Source of the DNA: Sphingobacterium endophyticum
GTDB taxonomy: Bacteria > Bacteroidota > Bacteroidia > Sphingobacteriales > Sphingobacteriaceae
NCBI RefSeq assembly: GCF_009733535.1
Contig: NZ_SMMI01000012.1
Span: 62,001 to 126,000 of the forward strand
Direction: 5' to 3'
DNA length: 64,000 nucleotides
Under the pieces are notes generated by a model, which worked only from the letters and a program-made list of their open reading frames with translations, had not been told where the DNA came from and searched no databases. Below are positions 17,422-25,946 of this stretch, one piece after another. How positions within the stretch are numbered: position 1 is the first letter of the stretch; each line of letters starts with the position of its first letter. Both the position numbers and the translations under genes were made by a program.

Positions 17422-18366
17422 ATGGAGTTAAAATTAAAGCGCCCGTTGGCATTTTTTGATTTAGAAACTACGGGGGTTCTCGTGTCGAATGATCGGATCG
17501 TGGAAGTGTCAATATTAAAGGTTAGTCCAGGAGGGAAAGAGGAGACTTTGACTATGAAGGTGAATCCAGAAATGCCTATTCCGGCGGAATCATCGATGTT
17601 TCATGGAATTTATGATGAGGATGTAAAAGACCTTCCAACATTTCGAGAACGGGCACAGGAGATTGCTGATTTTATTGCTGATGCCGATTTAGCTGGTTAT
17701 AATTCAAATAAATTCGACGTTCCCATGTTAATGGAAGAATTCTTGCGTGCAGGTGTAGATTTCAGCTTAGAAGGAAGATCATTTGTTGACGTTCAGAATA
17801 TTTTTCATCAGATGGAGCAAAGGACATTAAAAGCTGCATATAAATTCTATTGTAATGAGAGTTTAGATAATGCTCATACTGCTGAGGCAGATGTTAAAGC
17901 TACTTATGAAGTTTTAAAGGCACAGCTGTCTAAATATGAGGATGTAGAGTTCGAAGATAAACATGGTACTGTAAGTAAACCTGTTGTTAATGATGTTGAA
18001 GCTTTGCATGCCTTTACAAATTTAAGTAAGCCAGTAGATTTTGCTGGAAGGTTGGTTTATGATGCAGACGGTGATCCATCGATCAATTTCGGAAAACATA
18101 AAGGAAAAAAAGTCGTTGAAGTGTTTGAAGTAGAACCAAGCTATTATGCGTGGATGCAAAATGGCGACTTTCCATTATATACAAAGAAGGTTTTGGAAGG
18201 AATTTGGAACGAATATAGAAATAAGAGGAAAGAAGCAAGGGTAAATACGGCGGTTCAATCGCCTGCACCGGTGAAAGAATCTAATAATTCCTTTAAAAAA
18301 GTCGAGCCTAGCAAACCTATTACAAATGATATGTTAAAGGGCTTACAGGATAAATTTAAAAAATAA
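17422..18366 (+). CDS. DnaQ-like 3'-5' exonuclease with C-terminal GKHKG module
   Basis: This 314-residue protein has a DEDDh exonuclease domain: FDLETTGV (about residue 13; Asp, Glu), GYNSNKFDVPML (Asp) and NAHTAEADVKAT (His, Asp). The domain removes nucleotides from 3' ends of DNA or RNA with two metal ions. A second small module around residues 218-265 (INFGKHKGKKVVEV and PSYYAWMQNGDFP) resembles the C-terminal domain seen in exonuclease X-like proteins. A charged linker ends the protein. It is not fused to a polymerase, so a repair or RNA-processing role is likely. trxB follows 16 bases later and may be co-transcribed. Confidence 0.85.
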   Translation: MELKLKRPLAFFDLETTGVLVSNDRIVEVSILKVSPGGKEETLTMKVNPEMPIPAESSMFHGIYDEDVKDLPTFRERAQEIADFIADADLAGYNSNKFDVPMLMEEFLRAGVDFSLEGRSFVDVQNIFHQMEQRTLKAAYKFYCNESLDNAHTAEADVKATYEVLKAQLSKYEDVEFEDKHGTVSKPVVNDVEALHAFTNLSKPVDFAGRLVYDADGDPSINFGKHKGKKVVEVFEVEPSYYAWMQNGDFPLYTKKVLEGIWNEYRNKRKEARVNTAVQSPAPVKESNNSFKKVEPSKPITNDMLKGLQDKFKK

Positions 18367-18382
18367 AGAACCATAATATATT

Positions 18383-19357
18383 ATGATTAACAAAGAACAA
18401 GAGGTTGAACGCGTTTCCTGTTTAATTATAGGATCAGGTCCAGCAGGATATACAGCAGCAATTTACGCAGCAAGAGCAGATTTAAAGCCTGTCGTTTACA
18501 CCGGGATGGTACCTGGAGGGCAGTTGACTCAAACTACAGAGGTAGATAATTTCCCTGGATATCCAAAAGGAATCACCGGCCCAATTATGATGGAGGACCT
18601 ACGAGCTCAAGCAGAGCGTTTTGGAACTGACGTACGTTTTGGCTATGCTACCAAAGTTGATTTTTCAAAAGATGGTGGTATTCATAAAGTTGAGATTGAT
18701 GCGGTTAAAACTATTGAAGCAGAGACTGTTATTATTGCTACTGGTGCAACGGCAAAATGGTTGGGTTTGGAATCTGAGGAGAAATACAATGGTTTCGGAG
18801 TATCAGCATGTGCAGTATGCGATGGATTTTTCTTTAAAGGTCAGGATGTAGCGATAGTTGGTGCAGGGGATACGGCAGCTGAGGAAGCTACTTACCTTGC
18901 TAAACTTTGTAGAAAAGTTTACATGCTTGTTCGAAGAGATGAATTCCGTGCTTCAAAGGCGATGGTACACCGTGTCAACAATACGGCAAATATTGAAGTG
19001 TTATACAATAGCGAAGCTATTGAGATCTTAGGTGATGGCCAAGTAGTGAATGGAGTTCGTGTTATCAATAACCAAACGAAACATATTCAGGATCTTGAAG
19101 TTAGTGGATTCTTTGTGGCAATTGGTCATAAACCCAATACAGAATTATTCCAAGGGATTCTAGATATGGATGAAACAGGCTATCTAATTACAAAATCCGA
19201 TAGCACCGCGACGAATATTCCGGGAGTATTTGCATGTGGAGATGTTCAGGACCATGTTTTCCGTCAGGCTATTACAGCAGCAGGGACAGGTTGTATGTCC
19301 GCATTAGAAGCAGAACGCTATCTAATGGCTAAAGAAGATGTTGTAGAAGTAGGTTAA
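18383..19357 (+). CDS. trxB: Thioredoxin-disulfide reductase
   Basis: This 324-residue flavoprotein passes electrons from NADPH to thioredoxin. The FAD fold GSGPAGYTAAIYAARA is at the N-terminus, the redox pair CAVCDG is near residue 144, the NADPH fold GAGDTAAEEA is near residue 165, and the C-terminal FAD motif GVFACGDV is near residue 288. All match low-molecular-weight bacterial TrxB, and length is typical. It lies 16 bases after the exonuclease gene. A strong hairpin follows at 19411. Confidence 0.93.
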   Translation: MINKEQEVERVSCLIIGSGPAGYTAAIYAARADLKPVVYTGMVPGGQLTQTTEVDNFPGYPKGITGPIMMEDLRAQAERFGTDVRFGYATKVDFSKDGGIHKVEIDAVKTIEAETVIIATGATAKWLGLESEEKYNGFGVSACAVCDGFFFKGQDVAIVGAGDTAAEEATYLAKLCRKVYMLVRRDEFRASKAMVHRVNNTANIEVLYNSEAIEILGDGQVVNGVRVINNQTKHIQDLEVSGFFVAIGHKPNTELFQGILDMDETGYLITKSDSTATNIPGVFACGDVQDHVFRQAITAAGTGCMSALEAERYLMAKEDVVEVG

Positions 19358-19410
19358 AGTCCTTTTTGAAGTCTTAAATAGACTTTAGATATAAACGAAT
19401 TTAAAATAAA

Positions 19411-19444
19411 GGCATAAGAATATGCGGCTTCGCATTCTTATGCC
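19411..19444. terminator. Terminator hairpin between convergent genes
   Basis: GGCATAAGAATATGCG pairs with CGCATTCTTATGCC around a GCTT loop, with one bulged A. It is AT-rich on both flanks and probably acts on trxB and on the convergent barrel gene. Confidence 0.75.
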
Positions 19445-19457
19445 ATTTATTATATAC

Positions 19458-20195
19458 TTAAAATCTATATCCAAGAGAAACCCCGGCACGAATACCAGCC
19501 CATGGACCTTTAGAGGTTAAGGTTACACCTTCAGAATTTATTTCTTTATCGATTTTAAAATAATCATTGTCCAAATCTCCTAAATCTTGTCTTACAATCT
19601 CTTGCTCTTCGGCTGTTAATGATTTTTTACCTTGCATTTTAATATTTGAAGTACCAAAATGAGGGCCTAAAATTCTGAGATCCAGAAACAGTGATTCTGT
19701 TAACTTAAATTGACTTCCTATTGCGATACCTGCACTCCATGTTCCTACTGATCCATCTAGAGGGATAGTTTCTGGAGCTGAATTTTCAACTGTGTATTCG
19801 AAGTTAGTTCCGAAATTATACTTTGCATATTTAATAAATGGACCGAAATAAAACCCTCTGTTTTCGTCCTTATAATTTTTGCTCGTATAAAAGCGGAGCT
19901 CAGGTGAGAGCGTAAAATGACTTAAAGTAGCATCTTCAAAAAATTCGTCATCGTCTGCAATGTCTTGAAAGGTGCTCTTGAATGGTAATGATGATTTACC
20001 TCTAAAGCCAAGCGAAGTATTGATACTAATCCTGTCCTTAATTCGCCTTTCATATTCAAATGAAAAAGTTTTGGAAACAAGGGGCAAAAGGTTAAATTTA
20101 ACCGTGTTCTGTTGCGCTTTTGTATAGCCGCCGAACAATAATAAAGCAATGGTAACTAACCATAACTTCATAGAAATAGATGATAATGTGTACAT
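19458..20195 (-). CDS. DUF3575-like outer-membrane beta-barrel protein
   Basis: This is a 245-residue protein with an N-terminal signal ending near TKAQQ. The pattern NTVKFNLLPLVSKTFSFEYER and repeated amphipathic strands ending in GVSLGYRF, with terminal Phe, indicate a small outer-membrane barrel like DUF3575 proteins. Two in-frame ATGs exist. The one at 20171 (MKLWLVTIALLL) gives the more usual signal peptide, and the upstream one at 20195 adds eight residues. A -7 box at 20221-20228 would serve either. Function unknown. Confidence 0.72.
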   Translation of the reverse strand: MYTLSSISMKLWLVTIALLLFGGYTKAQQNTVKFNLLPLVSKTFSFEYERRIKDRISINTSLGFRGKSSLPFKSTFQDIADDDEFFEDATLSHFTLSPELRFYTSKNYKDENRGFYFGPFIKYAKYNFGTNFEYTVENSAPETIPLDGSVGTWSAGIAIGSQFKLTESLFLDLRILGPHFGTSNIKMQGKKSLTAEEQEIVRQDLGDLDNDYFKIDKEINSEGVTLTSKGPWAGIRAGVSLGYRF

Positions 20196-20220
20196 TGGAT
20201 AATATTTTGGTTTGATTAAC

Positions 20221-20228
20221 CAAATGTA
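20221..20228 (-). promoter_or_regulatory. Bacteroidota -7 box for the barrel gene
   Basis: The minus strand reads TACATTTG, 25 bases before the upstream ATG. Confidence 0.5.
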
Positions 20229-20313
20229 TATAATTTAATTTAAATTTAAAATACCGCTATTTAGGTATATTTTATGTTTCTTTTGGATAAAATTATATCA
20301 TTGTTTTGATATC

Positions 20314-21102
20314 CTAGATTACTTCAAAATATTTTAAAGCATTCCAAATTCCATCGTTATCCACATCATCAGTAACATGATTAGCAATTTCTTTTACCTC
20401 TGGATTTGCATTTCCCATGGCGATACCTAATTGCACATGGTTAAGCATGCTGATATCATTACCACCGTCACCAAATGCCATGGTGTTTTCAATTCCAATT
20501 CCAAAATGTTTACAGAAGATGTCTATTCCCACCTTTTTACTTAGACCTTTTGGATTTACATCAGCAAATAGTGGGGTCCATCTTGAGGCTAATGAGTTTG
20601 GCATTACAGATTCCATAAACGCTTTTTCTTCATCTGGTCCTAAAAATATATTGGTCTGAAGAATACTGGTCGTATCTACATGATCCATATTAACTAACTT
20701 AGGTATGGGAAGGTTTAAATGAGCATACATTCCAGCAATTTCAGGGGTAACATCGTGAATCGTTATCTCCTTTTCAGACATAAAAGAAAAACTTAGTGGC
20801 TTTTCCTTAGCATAATCCATAACTGATTGTATGTCTTGACTATCGATCGCTTGCTTAAAGAGAACCTCAAAAGTATTGGTTAGACAATAGCCTCCATTGA
20901 AAGTTATGTATCCATCAAAATCTAAAAACTTAATGTGGTCGATACTGTTGATAGACCTTCCTGTGGAAATAATTGTTTTTATCCCATGTGTTTGTAGAAG
21001 ACGAATAGCTTCAATTGTTGATTGAGGGACTTCATGTGTTTTAAAGCTTAATAGTGTTCCATCTATATCGAAAAATACGGCTTTGATTTTAGGTTTCTGC
21101 AT
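20314..21102 (-). CDS. HAD-superfamily phosphatase (Cof type)
   Basis: This protein of about 262 residues has all HAD motifs: FFDIDGTLL (catalytic Asp), STGRS, a Lys region around PKGLSKKVGIDIF, and FGDGGNDISML. The large cap between motifs 1 and 3 is of the Cof/type IIB kind. Such enzymes remove phosphate from small metabolites such as sugar phosphates or flavin precursors; the substrate is not predictable. The start chosen is the ATG at 21102. An upstream TTG at 21108 lies within the -7 box, so it is rejected. Confidence 0.86.
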   Translation of the reverse strand: MQKPKIKAVFFDIDGTLLSFKTHEVPQSTIEAIRLLQTHGIKTIISTGRSINSIDHIKFLDFDGYITFNGGYCLTNTFEVLFKQAIDSQDIQSVMDYAKEKPLSFSFMSEKEITIHDVTPEIAGMYAHLNLPIPKLVNMDHVDTTSILQTNIFLGPDEEKAFMESVMPNSLASRWTPLFADVNPKGLSKKVGIDIFCKHFGIGIENTMAFGDGGNDISMLNHVQLGIAMGNANPEVKEIANHVTDDVDNDGIWNALKYFEVI

Positions 21103-21105
21103 ATA

Positions 21106-21113
21106 CAAATGTA
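21106..21113 (-). promoter_or_regulatory. Bacteroidota -7 box for the HAD phosphatase
   Basis: The minus strand reads TACATTTG and ends only 3 bases before the ATG at 21102, the closest spacing in the window. Confidence 0.5.
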
Positions 21114-21219
21114 AAGGAATTGGCTAAGAAAGCCTAAATAAACAATTCAAAAATTGGTTAAACATAGCTTATTTCAATGATTTGAAATTACTTCGCTGTA
21201 ATTGTTTCATTCGGTTGAC

Positions 21220-21227
21220 TATCTTTG
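21220..21227 (+). promoter_or_regulatory. Bacteroidota promoter for the methyltransferase gene
   Basis: TATCTTTG (-7) has a TTG 15 bases upstream (21202-21204) as a possible -33 element. It excludes the TTG start at 21202 and leaves the ATG at 21247. Confidence 0.55.
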
Positions 21228-21246
21228 CAGATATAATTTTTTTGCT

Positions 21247-22431
21247 ATGTCTATTTTTAATGATTTTTTAGATGAAATTGATGCTCTTGTACAAAATAAA
21301 AAATTGGTTAAAATATCTTTAGGAAACTATAGAGGAATTGAGACCAATTTAAATAATCTATACATTAAGCCAGTGATGATCAAGAATGAGCTTCTTCTTT
21401 CATTTATCTATAGATATCAAACCAAAGATATTACCAAGAATTATACAGTTGAAGCTGCAATTGAGGAACTAAAATCACAAGCTGGATTTAAAGGATTTAG
21501 ACTCGTGAATTTTCAATTACTAGATGAGAATATGGTCTTTCAAATGAATAAGAAGGGAGAATGGCGTGTTCAAAGTGAAAAAGTTCAGCAAAGGACTCCG
21601 CTATCATTGAATCATGATAAGCAAAAGGAGAGAAAGCTAACAGACTCAGGAAAAGCCTATTTGCATGAATTAAACTTAACGGATGCTGAAGGTAAAGTTT
21701 ATAAAAATGCTCAAGATAAGTGGAAGCAAATCAATCATTATATCGAGCTGTTAAGTAATTCCTTAATTTCCTTACCTGAAAGGCAGCTGAATATTGTTGA
21801 CATGGGGGCGGGTAAGGGTTATTTAACTTTCGCTTTATATGACTATTTAAAAAACACTTTACAGCGTGATAGTAAGGTTGTAGGAGTAGAATTTAGAAAG
21901 GATCTGGTGGACTTTTGTAATCAGGTAGCATTGAATGCAGGTTTTGAAGGCCTATCATTTGAAGAAGGTAGCATTGAGAATTACAAACCTTCAAACGCTA
22001 TAGATGTATTGATCGCATTACATGCTTGCGATACAGCAACGGATGATGCTATTTTTAAAGGTATTTCGGATAACTCTTCTCTTATTGTTGTTGCCCCTTG
22101 TTGCCATAAGCAAGTGCGCCGTGAATTGGAAAATGTGCGGGTTAAGAATGATTTGGATTTTATGACTAAATATGGCATTTTCTTAGAGCGTCACGCTGAA
22201 ATGCTTACTGATAGCATCAGGGCCTTAATCTTAGAATATTATGGCTATGAGACGAAAGTAATGCAATTTATTTCCGATCAACATACACCCAAAAATGTGA
22301 TGATCGTAGCGGTAAAGAAAGAAATTGACTCTATCAAACAAGCAGAAATTAAACAAAAAATCAAAAGTTTGAAATCCTATTTTGGTATTAATTTTCAGTA
22401 TTTAGAAAGACTATGCGGTCTTGAAAATTAA
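21247..22431 (+). CDS. SAM-dependent methyltransferase (METTL25/GSTCD-like)
   Basis: This 394-residue protein has a class I methyltransferase core in its second half. VDMGAGKGYLTFALYDYL is the SAM-binding loop, GVEFRKDLVDFC follows, and LHACDTATDDAI precedes APCCHKQ. The PCCH motif is shared with METTL25/GSTCD-like proteins that probably act on RNA. The N-terminal 170 residues form an extra domain of unknown role. Substrate unknown. The ATG at 21247 is chosen because the promoter lies at 21220. The gene is alone on its transcript. Confidence 0.82.
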   Translation: MSIFNDFLDEIDALVQNKKLVKISLGNYRGIETNLNNLYIKPVMIKNELLLSFIYRYQTKDITKNYTVEAAIEELKSQAGFKGFRLVNFQLLDENMVFQMNKKGEWRVQSEKVQQRTPLSLNHDKQKERKLTDSGKAYLHELNLTDAEGKVYKNAQDKWKQINHYIELLSNSLISLPERQLNIVDMGAGKGYLTFALYDYLKNTLQRDSKVVGVEFRKDLVDFCNQVALNAGFEGLSFEEGSIENYKPSNAIDVLIALHACDTATDDAIFKGISDNSSLIVVAPCCHKQVRRELENVRVKNDLDFMTKYGIFLERHAEMLTDSIRALILEYYGYETKVMQFISDQHTPKNVMIVAVKKEIDSIKQAEIKQKIKSLKSYFGINFQYLERLCGLEN

Positions 22432-22581
22432 TTAGTTAAATACCTTTATTGAATTAATCTCTTTATATAAAAATTTTATTAGAAATTTCATTTCTAAATT
22501 GGCTCGTTTGCTTTGGTTTTTGAATTTCGGGTAATTCCTGATAATACTCTAAAAAACCTGTGCATTTAGGTCACAAAGTCC

Positions 22582-22589
22582 TATCTTTG
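22582..22589 (+). promoter_or_regulatory. Bacteroidota -7 box for the pheT operon
   Basis: TATCTTTG lies 20 bases before the pheT ATG at 22610. It appears to drive pheT, the coiled-coil gene and zapA together. Confidence 0.5.
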
Positions 22590-22609
22590 TGTCTTGAAAA
22601 AATGTAGCG

Positions 22610-25003
22610 ATGAGAATTTCTTATAATTGGTTAAAGAATTTTATTGATATAAACAAAACACCGGAAGAACTTTCCTTAATCTTGACAGATATTGGTTTGG
22701 AGGTTGAATCTTTGGAAGTAGAACAAAGTATTCCGGGCGGTTTGGAAGGTTTAGTTGTAGGTGAAGTCATTACCTGTGAACAGCATCCCAATGCTGATAA
22801 GTTGAAGGTTACCACAGTCAATGTTGGAGGTCCAGAATTATTACATATAGTTTGTGGTGCTCCAAATGTGCGCGTAGGACTTAAGGTCATCGTTGCACAG
22901 GTAGGAACGACCTGTTATCCAACAAATGGCGAATCCTTTAAGATTACAAAATCAAAAATACGTGGAGAAGTGTCTGAAGGAATGTTATGCGGTGAGGATG
23001 AGATTGGTTTAGGGACTTCACATGCCGGAATCGTTGAGCTTTCTGCAGATGCTGAAATTGGAAGTTTGGTGAAAACCTATTTCAATATGGAAGATGATTT
23101 CTGTTATGAAATAGGATTAACCCCTAACCGCGCTGATGCAGCCTCGCATTTAGGTGTTGCAAGGGATTTAGCGGCTTATTTCAGATTAAATGTAAAAGCA
23201 TTGGAATTGGGAGCTTTTGCATCCAATTCAACGAAAGGAACCACTGTACAGGTTGATTCATTAGAAGACGCACCGCGATATTCAGGTGTTAACATCAAAA
23301 ATATTAAAGTCGGAGAATCACCTGAGTGGTTGAGAAATAAATTAAAAGCGATTGGTGTTCGTTCTATCAACAATATTGTTGATGTTACCAATTACATATT
23401 GCATGATTTAGGTCAACCATTGCATGCATTTGACCAGGATAAAATTGCTGGAAATCAAATTGTTGTAAGAAAAGCAAAAGAGGGAGAATTGTTTAAGACT
23501 TTAGATGCTGTTGAACGTAAATTATCTGCCGAAGATTTGGTAATCGCAGATGCTGAAAAGCCTATGTGTATTGCAGGTGTATTCGGTGGGGAATATTCAG
23601 GAGTGACTGAGGCAACTACTTCGATTTTCTTAGAATCAGCTTATTTCAATCCCGTTTCAGTTAGAAAAACATCTAAAAGACATGCATTAAAAACAGATTC
23701 ATCTTTTCGTTTTGAGCGTGGTACAAATCCTGATATCACCGTTGAAGCACTTAAGAAAGCTGCTATTTTAATTGCAGAAGTATCTGGAGGTGAGGTTTCC
23801 TCTGAAATCGTTGACATCTACCCGAATCCTATAAAGCCTTTTGAATTTCCAGTATCCTACAGGAATGTTCAGAGAGTAATTGGAAAGGATATTCCAGCCG
23901 ATACGATTAAGGACATTATTGTTAGTTTAGGTATAGAACTCAAAAATGAAACTGAAGAAGGATTTGATGTATTAGTTCCACCATATAAAGTGGATGTAAT
24001 CCGTGAAATTGATGTTGTTGAGGAGGTTTTAAGAATCTACGGTTATAATAATATTGAGCTAAAAACTCAGATTAAAGCTTCTTTAAATACTTCAGAGAAA
24101 CCCGATAAGGAAGTTGTATTAAATCAAGTTGCTGATCTTCTAATTTCTAACGGCTATAGAGAGATTCTTTGCAACTCATTGACTAAGGATGATTACCTAG
24201 AAAATCCTGAAACTGCTGTGAAATTATTAAATCCATTAAGTAGTGACTTAGATGTCATGCGTCAGAACTTATTGTTTTCAGCATTAGTTGCTGTTGGCTA
24301 TAATCAAAAACGCAAGAATGGAGATTTAAAGGTTTTTGAATACGGTAGGTCATATAATTTATTAGATGGCACATACGTTGAGAAACAATTGTTTTCATTG
24401 ACGATTGCAGGTAAAAAGGAGCAGGAGCAATGGAACAGTACAAATAGTATCGTCAATTTCTATGATATCAAGTCAGCTGTAGATGGCATAATCAACAGGC
24501 TAAAAGTAGATGGGATAAGAATTGAAGATTATGAGGGTTCTTACTTTGATTACGGATTGTCTTACCGAAAAGGTGAGAAGGTATTGGTAAGTTTTGGTGC
24601 AGTTTCTAAGACTAATTTAAAGAAAGCAGATGTTGATGGACCTGTATTCTTTGCACAGTTTGACTGGGATTTATTGGTTAAGGTTATAAAGAAGAATAAA
24701 ATTACCTATAAGGAAGTATCTAAATTCCCTTCTGTAAGGAGAGATTTAGCTCTATTGCTGGATGATTCCATTACGTTTGAGCAATTGAGATTGATTGCCA
24801 ATAAGACTGAGCGAAAATTATTAAAAGACGTTCAGATTTTTGATGTCTACAAGGGGGATAAATTACCTGAAGGTAAAAAGTCTTACGCGTTAAGTTTTGT
24901 GCTTCAGGATGAAGAAAAAACGCTAACGGACAAACAAATTGATGCTATAATTCAAAAATTAATTATTAACTTTGAGAAAGAAGTAGGTGCATCAGTGCGC
25001 TAA
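22610..25003 (+). CDS. pheT: Phenylalanine-tRNA ligase beta subunit
   Basis: The 797-residue beta chain of the (alpha-beta)2 enzyme that charges tRNA-Phe. Domains in order: N-terminal helix (MRISYNWLKNFID), EMAP/OB tRNA-binding domain (about residues 40-150, including VVCGAPNVR-like IVCGAPNVR), B3/B4 editing region (about 205-380, with RHALKTDSSFRFERG), B5 (about 400-480), the catalytic-like domain, and the C-terminal FDX-ACB anticodon-binding domain (KFPSVRRDLALLLDD). Length is standard. The pheS gene is not in the window, so the subunits are unlinked. A coiled-coil gene and zapA follow on the same strand. Confidence 0.94.
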   Translation: MRISYNWLKNFIDINKTPEELSLILTDIGLEVESLEVEQSIPGGLEGLVVGEVITCEQHPNADKLKVTTVNVGGPELLHIVCGAPNVRVGLKVIVAQVGTTCYPTNGESFKITKSKIRGEVSEGMLCGEDEIGLGTSHAGIVELSADAEIGSLVKTYFNMEDDFCYEIGLTPNRADAASHLGVARDLAAYFRLNVKALELGAFASNSTKGTTVQVDSLEDAPRYSGVNIKNIKVGESPEWLRNKLKAIGVRSINNIVDVTNYILHDLGQPLHAFDQDKIAGNQIVVRKAKEGELFKTLDAVERKLSAEDLVIADAEKPMCIAGVFGGEYSGVTEATTSIFLESAYFNPVSVRKTSKRHALKTDSSFRFERGTNPDITVEALKKAAILIAEVSGGEVSSEIVDIYPNPIKPFEFPVSYRNVQRVIGKDIPADTIKDIIVSLGIELKNETEEGFDVLVPPYKVDVIREIDVVEEVLRIYGYNNIELKTQIKASLNTSEKPDKEVVLNQVADLLISNGYREILCNSLTKDDYLENPETAVKLLNPLSSDLDVMRQNLLFSALVAVGYNQKRKNGDLKVFEYGRSYNLLDGTYVEKQLFSLTIAGKKEQEQWNSTNSIVNFYDIKSAVDGIINRLKVDGIRIEDYEGSYFDYGLSYRKGEKVLVSFGAVSKTNLKKADVDGPVFFAQFDWDLLVKVIKKNKITYKEVSKFPSVRRDLALLLDDSITFEQLRLIANKTERKLLKDVQIFDVYKGDKLPEGKKSYALSFVLQDEEKTLTDKQIDAIIQKLIINFEKEVGASVR

Positions 25004-25030
25004 TTCTATATAAATTAATTGCGAGAAACT

Positions 25031-25339
25031 ATGGCGTCATTATCTTCCCAAATGAATATTATCGTTGAGAAAACGAAAAATCTTATTCAATTGTGTGAAG
25101 CCTTGCAAGAGGAGAATGATTTGTTAAAGTTAGAAGTTCAATCATTGCAAGTTGCCTTTGATACCAGTTCTGATAAGGTTAAGCAGTTGGAAGACAAGGT
25201 GAAAGCCTTGGCAGTTGCTAAAACTTTAGATAGTTCAGAGATCGATAAAGATGCTATAAATGAAAAAGTACTTGACACAAAACGAAAAATTAACGATTTT
25301 GTGCGAGAAATAGACAAATGTATAAGTCTATTGAAATAG
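25031..25339 (+). CDS. Small coiled-coil protein next to zapA (ZapB-like)
   Basis: From ATG 25031 the product is 102 residues. It is dominated by heptad-like leucine spacing (LIQLCEALQEENDLLKLEVQ, then VKQLEDKVKALA), a parallel coiled coil with no membrane segment. An upstream TTG (25019) is rejected in favour of the ATG. The gene sits between pheT and zapA with 27- and 48-base gaps. Size, coiled coil and position suggest a ZapB-like partner of ZapA in divisome assembly, but sequence similarity to E. coli ZapB cannot be judged by eye. It could also be an unrelated structural coiled coil. Confidence 0.7.
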   Translation: MASLSSQMNIIVEKTKNLIQLCEALQEENDLLKLEVQSLQVAFDTSSDKVKQLEDKVKALAVAKTLDSSEIDKDAINEKVLDTKRKINDFVREIDKCISLLK

Positions 25340-25387
25340 AGGGGATAGGAGAAGAACAGACTTATAACGTTATTAAGCTCAAAGAAA

Positions 25388-25678
25388 ATGGGAGAGATTT
25401 CCATAAAAATAAATATCGCTGATCGTGTGTATCCTTTACGTGTTGAAACGGAGGAGGAAGAGGTAATAAGATACGCCGCAAAGCTAATAAACGAAAAAAT
25501 AAAAGAACTGCAGGACAATTATGCGGTTCGTGATAAGCAAGATCTATTGTCAATGTGCGTATTACAATATGCAACAGGGATGATAAAAGCTGAGAGGAAA
25601 AGCCAAAACCAAGATTCAGGTATTGAAAATTCCATTCATGAACTAGATAATATACTTACAGAGTTCTTTAAAAAATAA
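25388..25678 (+). CDS. zapA: Cell division protein ZapA
   Basis: A 96-residue protein with the ZapA layout: an N-terminal beta-alpha head (ISIKINIADRVYPLRVETEEE) and a long C-terminal helix. The head contains AAKLINEKIKELQ, and the helix carries DLLSMCVLQYATGMIKAE. ZapA tetramers cross-link FtsZ filaments at the division ring. It ends 32 bases before the start of a structured intergenic region that resembles 6S RNA, the same neighbour found next to zapA in many proteobacteria. Confidence 0.85.
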   Translation: MGEISIKINIADRVYPLRVETEEEEVIRYAAKLINEKIKELQDNYAVRDKQDLLSMCVLQYATGMIKAERKSQNQDSGIENSIHELDNILTEFFKK

Positions 25679-25719
25679 TACGTTTACGTTCTTAGAATTT
25701 AGAGCTTGTAACGACGAAT

Positions 25720-25899
25720 TTGCCGCAATTAAATTCGGGTTGTCACTATTTTAAACTTAACGCTTCAATATCACGAGCAATAACAAAGATGTAGGCCATT
25801 TTGCGAAAGCCATCTAGGTCATGATCATACGCTCAAATCATGTGTAATCGAAGTTTAATAATACTTGGTACCTGATTGATTTAATTGCGGTTTTTTTTT
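25720..25899 (+). ncRNA. Rod-shaped structured RNA, 6S RNA-like
   Basis: Four helices nest into one long rod. CCGCAATTAAAT (25723-25734) pairs perfectly with 25879-25890. TATTTTAAACTT (25747-25758) pairs with 25851-25863, with one bulged T. GAGC (25775-25778) pairs with GCTC (25831-25834). An apical hairpin forms from AGAT and GGC (25787-25796) with GCC and ATCT (25809-25815). Between the second and third helix lies a symmetric internal loop of 16 bases on each side, like the central bubble of 6S RNA that mimics an open promoter. The closing helix runs straight into nine T residues, so it also works as a terminator. The exact 5' end is unknown. The 6S name is inferred from shape and from the neighbouring zapA. 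Confidence 0.6.
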
Positions 25900-25946
25900 G
25901 GAATAAATGCTATTACATTAACATAATAAATTATAAATAATCACAA

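Noticed and set aside
22479..22497. Hairpin TTAGAAAT/ATTTCTAA after the methyltransferase gene
   Set aside because: It is short and AT-only with no following T-run, too weak to call a terminator.
25138..25574. Two antisense frames over the coiled-coil and zapA genes
   Set aside because: They mirror codon patterns of the sense genes (Ser/Leu-rich) and have no promoter.
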